Source of the DNA: Candidatus Methylomirabilota bacterium | Lineage (GTDB): Bacteria; Methylomirabilota; Methylomirabilia; Rokubacteriales; CSP1-6 | Direction: 5' to 3' | NCBI GenBank assembly: GCA_035709005.1 | Contig: DASTFB010000056.1 | Coordinates: 1 to 36,053 of the forward strand | DNA length: 36,053 nt | Shown here: positions 8,000 to 14,766 of the stretch, piece by piece | Layout of the letters: every line of letters starts with the position of its first letter | Position numbering within the stretch: the first letter of the stretch is position 1 | The notes under the pieces: generated by a model | Told to the model about the DNA's origin: nothing | The model's input: only the letters and a program-made list of their open reading frames with translations | Databases searched by the model: none | Position numbers and translations under genes: made by a program

Positions 8000-8694
8000 C
8001 GCCCCCTCGAGCCGGGTACGTGCGCGCGATGTTCACGCGCATCGCCCGGCGCTACGACCTCATGAACACGCTCATGACGGCTGGCCGTCACCATGCCTGG
8101 AGAGACACCGTGGCCCGCCTCGTCGCCGCGTCGCCTCCCGGTCCCGTTCTCGATTTGGCCACGGGGACGGGTGACCTCGCCGTCGCCATCCGTGAGGCTG
8201 CCCCCGAGCGCCCTGTCGTCGGCGTCGACTTCTCCGAGGGGATGCTGGGCCAGGCGCGCCTCAAGCTGCAGGCTCGACGCGTTCGCGGGATCGCCCTGGT
8301 GAACGCCGACGCGCTGGCCCTGCCCTTCGCCGGGGGAACCTTCGCCTGTGTCACCTCGGCCTTCCTGCTGCGCAACCTGGAGGACCTGCCCCGCGGGCTC
8401 GCCGAGATGCGCCGGGTGACACGCGCCGGCGGACGGGTGATCACGCTCGACATCGTGCGTCCCGCCATGCCGCTCTGGGGCGCGGTGTTCGGCCTCTACT
8501 TCGGGCGCGTGGTGCCGGCGGTCGGCGCGCTCGTGGCCGGCGACCGCGCCGCCTACGCCTACCTGCCCCAGTCGGTCAACCGCTTCGTGAGCCCCCAGGA
8601 GCTCGCCCGCCTGATGAGGGCAGCGGGGCTGCGCGAGGTGACCTGGCGGACGCTCGCGCTCGGGACCGTCGCCCTCCACCTCGGCGTCGCCTGA
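7996..8694 (+). CDS. ubiE: Demethylmenaquinone methyltransferase, UbiE/MenG family
   Basis: A 232-residue SAM-dependent C-methyltransferase that converts demethylmenaquinone to menaquinone (and the ubiquinone equivalent in some bacteria). It begins with the UbiE hallmark MFTRIARRYDLMNTLMTAGRH, has the SAM-binding LDLATGTGDLAVAI near residue 50, VDFSEGMLGQAR, and the family sequence FLLRNLEDLPRGLAEMRRV followed by GGRVITLDI. The GTG start at 7996 overlaps the stop of the prenyltransferase. It is the last gene of the operon and ends convergently 9 nt from the hydrolase on the other strand. A small inverted repeat, CTGAG/CTCAG, holds both stop codons; it lacks a T-run. Confidence 0.92.
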   Translation: MTPPRAGYVRAMFTRIARRYDLMNTLMTAGRHHAWRDTVARLVAASPPGPVLDLATGTGDLAVAIREAAPERPVVGVDFSEGMLGQARLKLQARRVRGIALVNADALALPFAGGTFACVTSAFLLRNLEDLPRGLAEMRRVTRAGGRVITLDIVRPAMPLWGAVFGLYFGRVVPAVGALVAGDRAAYAYLPQSVNRFVSPQELARLMRAAGLREVTWRTLALGTVALHLGVA

Positions 8695-8703
8695 GGGCGA
8701 CGC

Positions 8704-9549
8704 TCAGTCCAGCCCGCGCAGGTAACGCTCGAGCACCCGCACGAAGGCGTCGGGAGCGTCGAGCACGAGATGGTGGTGGGTGCCGGGGATCTCGACCAGC
8801 TCCGCACGCGGCAGCTCGGCTCGCATGCGCTCGGCCAGATCGCGCGGCAGCACCGGGCTCAGCTCGGCGCGGACGATGAGGGTCGGCACGGCGATGCCCG
8901 CGAGCAGCGTCCGGATGTCGGCCGGCCGCCGGGTGCGGTTCGTGTCGGGATCGAACCGGTAGCGCCAGCCCCCATCGCGCCGGACGATGCCGGCCCGGGC
9001 CAGATGGGCCAGGAGCGCCGGCGGCGCGACCGTCTCGGGTGGCAGCAAGCGAAACGCCGTGACGGCCGCCTCCGGCGTGGCGTGCAGACGCAGCGCCCGC
9101 TGGCCCCGGCGGTGCATCCGCTCGAGCCGCTCGGCCGGGATCGCGGGACGGGAGTCGACGACGACCAGGCCGCGTACGAGCTCGGAGTGCCAGGCCGCGA
9201 AGGCCAGCGCGTTGTGACCGCCCATCGAGTGGCCCACCACGACGGCCCGCCGCCAGGCGAGCGCCTGCATCACCTGCCGGAGATCTTCGACGAAGTCCTC
9301 GGTCGCGTAGGCAGCCGGCGAGGCCCAGCCGCTCTCGCCGTGACCCCGCTGGTCGAGCGATATCACGTGATACCGGTCGGCGAAGGCCGGCGCCACCAGA
9401 TCGAACCAGTGCGCGTGGGCCGAGCCGCCGTGCAGGAAGCAGAGCGCCGGTCGTCCGGGCGTTCCCCACTCCAGCGCGTGCAGCGTGAGGCCGCTCGCCG
9501 CGAAGAGGCGATGCCGCGCGTGCTCGCAGCCGAGGCGCAACGTCGTCAT
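8704..9549 (-). CDS. Alpha/beta hydrolase
   Basis: A 281-residue alpha/beta-hydrolase-fold enzyme. The oxyanion-hole segment is LCFLHGGSAHAHWFD, the nucleophile elbow is GHSMGG, the acid is probably Asp in the strand after VPTLIVRAELSP, and the catalytic His lies in GTHHHLVLDAP. A cap region with many Arg/Leu lies in the middle. The reading frame is open 35 codons further upstream, but that extension overlaps the divergent exported protein and looks non-native; ATG 9549 (MTTLRLG) gives a normal N-terminus. Substrate unknown: esters, lactones and C-C bonds are all possible for the family. It stands alone on the minus strand between two plus-strand operons. Confidence 0.85.
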   Translation of the reverse strand: MTTLRLGCEHARHRLFAASGLTLHALEWGTPGRPALCFLHGGSAHAHWFDLVAPAFADRYHVISLDQRGHGESGWASPAAYATEDFVEDLRQVMQALAWRRAVVVGHSMGGHNALAFAAWHSELVRGLVVVDSRPAIPAERLERMHRRGQRALRLHATPEAAVTAFRLLPPETVAPPALLAHLARAGIVRRDGGWRYRFDPDTNRTRRPADIRTLLAGIAVPTLIVRAELSPVLPRDLAERMRAELPRAELVEIPGTHHHLVLDAPDAFVRVLERYLRGLD

Positions 9550-9625
9550 TTCATTCACGTGCCGCGCGTGCCGACATTTTCTTTGGTAGGCGTGAAATGC
9601 GTTGGCTAGGGTCGAAGTCAGGGAG

Positions 9626-11131
9626 ATGGAGGAGACACAACCGCACGGTATCACGCATCATCTGCTCGATAGTGCATATGCACTGTGTCTGCTGAGCCTG
9701 GCGGTCGTCTTCGGGTACGCCGTGTTCGCACCGACCATCTCGCCCGCCACGCCCATGTTGAGCCAGCATACCGCGACGCCGCAGGCGGAAGCGGTCACGA
9801 CCCCGGTGGTCAAGATCGAGCCAGCCGTCGTCCCGCGCCGGCTGACCGAGCGCCGTCCGGCCCTGGTGCCGCCATCTCCCACGCCCCGTCCGGTCGTGAC
9901 CTCGGACGTCCCCTGGCCCGCCCGGGTGAGCGGGCGCGTCCTCGATCCCGAGCAGCGGCCGGTGCCCGGCGCCGCCGTGGCCGCCAGCGGGCGCGAGCTG
10001 AAGGCCGACGACGAGGGCCGCTTCACGCTCGTCGACCTGCCGCCGGGCACGCCGGTCGTCGTCAAGGTGCCGGGCTACGCGCGCGTCATCCTCGAGCCCA
10101 CGGCCAAGCCGCTCGAGATCGTGCTCAAGCCGCTGAACGTCAAGGCGGCCTACCTCACCTACTTCGGGTTCGCCGACCGCGGCATCCGGGGCCGGGTCAT
10201 GGAGCTCCTCGAGACCACGGAGCTCAACGGCGTCGTGATCGACATCAAAGGCGATCGGGGCTGGATCCCCTATCGCACGGAGGTGCCGGCGGCCGTCGCC
10301 GCGGGCGCGCTGGGCCCGGTCATCCTGCGCGATTTCGACAGCCTCATGGCCGGGCTCAAGGCCCGGGGCGTCTACACCATCGCCCGCATCGTGGCGTTCA
10401 AGGACAACGTGCTGGCCCGCGCTCGCCCCGAGCTGGCCATCATCGACACTCGCAACGGCAACCCGTGGGTCGATCAGGAAAAGCTGGCCTGGGTCGATCC
10501 GTTCCGCGAGGAGACCTGGAGCTACAACATCGAGATCGCCAAAGAAGCCGCCCGCAAAGGCTTCGACGAGATCCAGTTCGACTACGTGCGCTTCCCCACT
10601 GACGGTCGCCTGTCCGCGGCCCGGTACTCGAAGCCCGTCACCCAGCAGTCGCGGCTGGCCACCATCAGCGGGTTCCTCGCGCGGGCCCGGCGCGAGCTCG
10701 GCGCCCTGGGCGTCTTCGTCGCCGCCGACACCTTCGGCTACACCGCCTTCAACGCGAACGACACCGATATCGGCCAGCGGGTCGAGGAGCTCGCCCCCCA
10801 CCTCGACTTCATCTGTCCGATGGTCTACCCCTCCGGCTATCACCTGGGCGTCCCCGGCTACCGCAACCCGGTGACCCATCCCTACGAGGTGGTGTACGAG
10901 AGCGTGCGCGCCATCAGCCGGCGGTCGGGGAGCCACCCCGTGCGCGTGCGGCCGTGGCTGCAGGACTTCAAGGATTACGCGTTCGACCGCCGGATCTTCG
11001 GCCCCGCCGAGGTCCGTGCTCAGATCAAGGGCTCCGACGACGCGGGCGGCGCGGGCTGGATGCTGTGGAACCCGCGCAACCGCTACACCGGCGCCGCCCT
11101 CAATCCCAAGGGCTCGCTGGCCGCTCGATGA
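9626..11131 (+). CDS. Membrane-anchored putative glycoside hydrolase (DUF4015/PF13200-type) with carboxypeptidase-regulatory-like domain
   Basis: About 500 residues, exported. A membrane helix (about 14-35, LLSLAVVFGYAVF) is followed by a Pro/Thr-rich linker, a small beta domain (VSGRVLDPEQRPVPGAAV to VKVPGYARVIL) of the carboxypeptidase-regulatory type, and a TIM-barrel-like domain starting AAYLTYFGFAD. That domain has NGVVIDIKGDRG, EIQFDYVRFPTDG, VAADTFGY and LDFICPMVYPSGYH, the signature of the putative glycosyl hydrolase family PF13200. Asp/Glu residues in those motifs are candidate catalytic residues. The start is uncertain: ATG 9626 follows AGGGAG without spacing, and a TTG at 9602 in frame would add eight residues. 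The stop overlaps the next start (ATGA), so it is coupled to a polysaccharide deacetylase; both probably act on an extracellular or cell-wall polysaccharide. Confidence 0.82.
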   Translation: MEETQPHGITHHLLDSAYALCLLSLAVVFGYAVFAPTISPATPMLSQHTATPQAEAVTTPVVKIEPAVVPRRLTERRPALVPPSPTPRPVVTSDVPWPARVSGRVLDPEQRPVPGAAVAASGRELKADDEGRFTLVDLPPGTPVVVKVPGYARVILEPTAKPLEIVLKPLNVKAAYLTYFGFADRGIRGRVMELLETTELNGVVIDIKGDRGWIPYRTEVPAAVAAGALGPVILRDFDSLMAGLKARGVYTIARIVAFKDNVLARARPELAIIDTRNGNPWVDQEKLAWVDPFREETWSYNIEIAKEAARKGFDEIQFDYVRFPTDGRLSAARYSKPVTQQSRLATISGFLARARRELGALGVFVAADTFGYTAFNANDTDIGQRVEELAPHLDFICPMVYPSGYHLGVPGYRNPVTHPYEVVYESVRAISRRSGSHPVRVRPWLQDFKDYAFDRRIFGPAEVRAQIKGSDDAGGAGWMLWNPRNRYTGAALNPKGSLAAR

Positions 11132-12099
11132 TCCGCCTCGTCACCGCCGTCATCCTGGCGTTCGCCGCCGCCGGCGCCGTCTCCGCCGAGCCCCTGCCGC
11201 CCAACGAGCTCGGGCGCCTCATGATCCTCGAATACCACCGGATCGACTACCCGGAGGAGCGCTGGACGCGCACACCCGAGAACTTCCGGCGCGACCTGGA
11301 AACGCTCTACGCGCGCGGCTACCGCCTGGTCGCCCTGAACGACGTCCTGGACGGCCGGATCGCCGTGCCGGCGGGCATGAGCCCGGTGGTGCTGACCTTC
11401 GACGATTCCTCGCCCGGGCAGTTCCGCTATCTGGAGCGTAACGGCGCGCTGGAGATCGACCCCAAGTCGGCTGTCGGGATCCTGGAAGCCTTCATCGCGG
11501 AGCGGCCGGACTTCGGACGGGCGGCCACCTTCTTCGTGCTGCCGGGCGCCAGTCGGCCCAACCGGCTGTTCAATCAGCCCGAGCACGAGGGCCGCAAGCT
11601 GCGCTATCTCGTGTCCCGCGGCTACGAGATCGGCAACCACACGCTCTGGCACGCCAACCTGGGCAAGTACTCCGAGTCCACCGTCCGCGCCCAGATCGCC
11701 GAGGCCCAGGTCTGGGTCCAGCGCCATGTCCCCGACTACCGCCTTCGCACGCTGGCCCTGCCCCACGGCGTCTACCCGCGCGACGTGACCTGGGCGCTGC
11801 AGGGCAGCGCCAAGGGCACCACTTACCGCAACGACGCCATCCTCATGGTGGCCGGAGGCGCCGCGCCGTCCCCCTTCGCGCGGGCATTCGATCCGGTCCG
11901 CTTGCCCCGCATCCAGGCCGTGGAGCGCGACCTGGCCTACTGGCTCAAGTACTTCGAGCGGCGGCCTCAGGAGCGGTTCGTCAGCGACGGCGACCCCACC
12001 ACGGTGACGATTTCCGCCGGCGCCCGAGACAAGCTCCGCGCGCCGCTACCCGCCCAGCTGCGCGTGATCGAGCGCCACCGTCTCGTCGAATCCCGCTAA
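11128..12099 (+). CDS. Secreted polysaccharide deacetylase (NodB-type)
   Basis: A 323-residue periplasmic or secreted carbohydrate esterase 4-type protein. Residues 1-20 are a signal peptide ending AVSAEP. MILEYHRI starts the domain, VLTFDDSSPGQF holds the metal-binding Asp pair, GNHTLWHANL gives the HTxxH metal site, and LALPHGVYPRD corresponds to the third motif, where RxPY is more usual. An insertion of about 75 residues separates TFDD from HTxxH, containing NRLFNQPEHEGRK. The start ATG overlaps the stop of the glycosidase-like gene, so the two are likely made together and may trim or modify the same N-acetylated polysaccharide. The substrate is not readable. Confidence 0.85.
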   Translation: MIRLVTAVILAFAAAGAVSAEPLPPNELGRLMILEYHRIDYPEERWTRTPENFRRDLETLYARGYRLVALNDVLDGRIAVPAGMSPVVLTFDDSSPGQFRYLERNGALEIDPKSAVGILEAFIAERPDFGRAATFFVLPGASRPNRLFNQPEHEGRKLRYLVSRGYEIGNHTLWHANLGKYSESTVRAQIAEAQVWVQRHVPDYRLRTLALPHGVYPRDVTWALQGSAKGTTYRNDAILMVAGGAAPSPFARAFDPVRLPRIQAVERDLAYWLKYFERRPQERFVSDGDPTTVTISAGARDKLRAPLPAQLRVIERHRLVESR

Positions 12100-12358
12100 C
12101 AGGCAAGTTGGACGCCAGCTGAAGTCGCGACTCACGTGAACGGGGGAGGTTTGGATGGGCGCGCGCCTCATGCCCCCTCCACGCCTGAGATTCCGGCGCC
12201 CGGCGCCCCGACTGCCGGCGTCCCGACGCGGACCATCGCCGACCACTGACGATCCCGGTCCTGACGCCGGCCTGGTGGCTGGCAGGATCTTTGGGTTGAA
12301 TGGCATTGCGGACATGCCCCGCCGGTGAGACAACAGGCCCCGCAGCAGGAGGGCGTTC

Positions 12359-13381
12359 ATGGGTCCTCGCCGCATCGTCATGGTCGCGATGCCCTGCAAG
12401 GAAGTCGTCGAGATCGGCGGGGTCCTCGATGCGCTCTACGCCGCCAACCAGATCCTGATCACAGCGGGCGCCACGGACCCCGGTTACCTCGCGGAGGTGG
12501 TGTCGCCGGTCGTCACCGTCCGCGCGTGGACTGGGTTCCGGCTGGTGGCCGAGCGCTCCTTCCGCAACGTGCGCGGGCCGGTCGACACGCTCATCGTCAC
12601 CGGCGTCGACGGACCGGAGGACGCGCGCCGCCATCCGGACCTGGTTCGCTGGCTGGGGCGCATGGCACCGCGCGTCCGGAGGGTCGTCGGCCTGTGCACC
12701 GGCGCCTACGTGCTCGCCGAGGCCGGGCTGCTCGACGGCCGCCGCGCGACGACACACTGGGCGGACTGCAACGCACTCGCCCGGCGTTATCCCCGCGTGA
12801 TCGTCGAGCCCGATCCCATCTATGTCCGCGACGGCAACGTGTACACGTCAGCGGGCGCCACCGCCGGGCTCGATCTGCTGCTCGCACTCATCGAAGAAGA
12901 TCTCGGCCGTGGCGTCGCGCTCAGGGTGGCCCAGCGCATGGTGCTGTTCCTGAAGCGTCCGGGCGGCCAGGCCCAGTTCAGCGCGCAGCTGTCGGGCCAG
13001 CTCGCCGAGCGGGAGCCGTTCCGCGAGCTTCAGGCCTGGATGCTGGACCACCCGGGGGCCGACCTCGCCGTCGATGCCCTCGCGCGGCGCGTTCACATGA
13101 GCCCGCGGAACTTCTTCCGCGTGTTCGTGCGCCAGGTCGGCATGACGCCGGCGCGCTTCGTCGAGCGTGCACGTGTGGAGGCGGCGCGCCGTCTGCTCGA
13201 GACCACGTCGCGCGGCGTGTCCGATATCGCAGCCGCGTGCGGCTTCGGCGCCCCGGAGACGATGCGCCTGGCCTTCCGCCGGACGCTCGGTGTCAATCCC
13301 GCAGCCTATCGCAGCCGATTCAGCGGCACGGACACCGTGCGCTCCGCCCGTCCCCTTGCAACCCGGGGAGGTTCCCCATGA
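12359..13381 (+). CDS. GlxA-family transcriptional regulator (DJ-1/PfpI domain plus AraC HTH)
   Basis: A 340-residue AraC/XylS-type regulator with an N-terminal DJ-1/PfpI (class I glutamine amidotransferase-like) domain, about residues 1-190, including VVGLCTGAYVLAEAGLL with the nucleophile-position Cys and ATTHWADC. The C-terminal AraC-type double helix-turn-helix is about 225-325 (LARRVHMSPRNFFRVF, FVERARVEAARRLLE, VSDIAAACGFGAPETMRLAF, FRRTLGVNPAAYRSRF). AGGAGG six bases before the ATG fixes the start. The stop overlaps the next start (ATGA), so it is cotranscribed with an FAD oxidase and may regulate its own operon. The effector is unknown. Confidence 0.92.
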   Translation: MGPRRIVMVAMPCKEVVEIGGVLDALYAANQILITAGATDPGYLAEVVSPVVTVRAWTGFRLVAERSFRNVRGPVDTLIVTGVDGPEDARRHPDLVRWLGRMAPRVRRVVGLCTGAYVLAEAGLLDGRRATTHWADCNALARRYPRVIVEPDPIYVRDGNVYTSAGATAGLDLLLALIEEDLGRGVALRVAQRMVLFLKRPGGQAQFSAQLSGQLAEREPFRELQAWMLDHPGADLAVDALARRVHMSPRNFFRVFVRQVGMTPARFVERARVEAARRLLETTSRGVSDIAAACGFGAPETMRLAFRRTLGVNPAAYRSRFSGTDTVRSARPLATRGGSP

Positions 13382-14766
13382 TGCGCACCGCCCTGCTCAC
13401 GGACTTTCGCGCCAGCTTGCGTGGCGAGGCCCTCACCCCGGGCGATCCCGAATACGATCGCGCCCGGCGCGTCTACAACGCCATGATCGACCGCCGACCG
13501 GCCGTGATCGTCCGCTGCGCCGGCGCGGCGGACGTCGTCGCCTCCATCGCCTTCGCGCGGGCCAACGGACTCCGCGTGGCGGCGCGCGGCGGCGGTCACA
13601 ACGTCTCGGGCAAGGCGGTGCCCGAGGGCGGCGTCATGATTGACCTGTCGCCGATGAAGGCGTGCCGGGTGGACGTCGGGCGACGCCTGGCCCGCGCCGA
13701 GGCGGGGCTCACGCTGGCCGAGTTCGATCACAGCTGCCAGGCTTTCGGCCTCGCCACGACCACGGGTATCGTCTCGACGACCGGCATCGCCGGGCTCCCG
13801 CTCGGCGGGGGGATCGGCTGGCTCAACGGCAGGTACGGCCTCGCCTGCGACAACGTCGTGTCGGTGGAGATCGTCACCGCGGACGGGCAGACTCGCACCG
13901 CGAGCGCCGATGAGGATCCCGATCTGTTCTGGGCGGTGCGGGGCGGCGGCGGCAACGTGGGCATCGTCACCTCGTTCGAGTACCGGCTCCACCCGGTGGG
14001 ACTGGTGCTGGGCGGGGGCATCGCCTTCCCGCTGGCCCAGGGCGCGCGGGTCCTGCGCTTCTATGAGCAGTTCGCGCGCGAGTGCCCCGACGAGCTCAGC
14101 GTGAACGCCGGCGTGGGGGCGCTGCCAGACGGATCGCCGTTCCTGGGCGTCGCCGTCGCGTGGTGCGGCCCGCTGGACGCTGGAGAGCGCGCCCTGAAAC
14201 CCTTGCGCACGTTCCTCACGCCCCTCGCCGACATGATTGCGCCCATGTCCTATGTCGATCTCCAGCGAGGCGGCGACGAAGGGTTCCCGCGCGGCCGACG
14301 ACACTACTGGAAGGCGGGATTCTTGCGACGCCTGGACGCCGCGGCCATCGACGTGCTGCTCGACTTCGCCGCGCGGCGGCCGTCCCCGCACACGCAGATC
14401 GGACTGCAGCAGATGCACGGCGCGGCGGCCCGGGTGGCGCCGGGCGTCACGGCATTCCCGCATCGCCGGGACCAGTGGGACTGCCTCATCCTGTCACAGT
14501 GGGACCGGCCCGAGGACGATGCCGCCAACATCGCCTGGACCCGCGCCTTCTACACGGCGATGACGCCGCACCTCGAGCGCGACGTCTACGTCAACGACCT
14601 CGGCGACGACGAGGCTGACCGGGTGCCTGCCGCCTACGGTTCCAACCTCGGCCGTCTGGCCGCCATCAAGACGAAGTACGACCCCGAAAACGTCTTCCAC
14701 GCGAACCAGAACGTCGCGCCGGCGTCGAAGCGGGAGGCAGCCGGAGGACTACCCCTTCCAACCTAG
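13378..14766 (+). CDS. FAD-linked oxidase with berberine-bridge C-terminal domain
   Basis: A 462-residue flavoprotein of the PCMH/6-hydroxynicotine oxidase family. The FAD domain contains RGGGHNVSG, whose His74 is the usual covalent FAD attachment residue, then TTGIAGLPLGGGIGWL and DLFWAVRGGGGNVGIVTSFEYRL. The C-terminal BBE domain is seen as YGSNLGRLAAIKTKYDPENVFHANQNV. At the place where bicovalent enzymes such as berberine bridge enzyme have Cys, this protein has Ser133 (GIVSTTGIAG), so FAD is probably attached through His only. GGGAGG lies six bases before ATG 13378, which overlaps the GlxA stop; a second ATG follows directly. The substrate, an alcohol or amine oxidised with O2, is unknown. 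The stop overlaps head-on with the stop of the next gene. Confidence 0.9.
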   Translation: MMRTALLTDFRASLRGEALTPGDPEYDRARRVYNAMIDRRPAVIVRCAGAADVVASIAFARANGLRVAARGGGHNVSGKAVPEGGVMIDLSPMKACRVDVGRRLARAEAGLTLAEFDHSCQAFGLATTTGIVSTTGIAGLPLGGGIGWLNGRYGLACDNVVSVEIVTADGQTRTASADEDPDLFWAVRGGGGNVGIVTSFEYRLHPVGLVLGGGIAFPLAQGARVLRFYEQFARECPDELSVNAGVGALPDGSPFLGVAVAWCGPLDAGERALKPLRTFLTPLADMIAPMSYVDLQRGGDEGFPRGRRHYWKAGFLRRLDAAAIDVLLDFAARRPSPHTQIGLQQMHGAAARVAPGVTAFPHRRDQWDCLILSQWDRPEDDAANIAWTRAFYTAMTPHLERDVYVNDLGDDEADRVPAAYGSNLGRLAAIKTKYDPENVFHANQNVAPASKREAAGGLPLPT

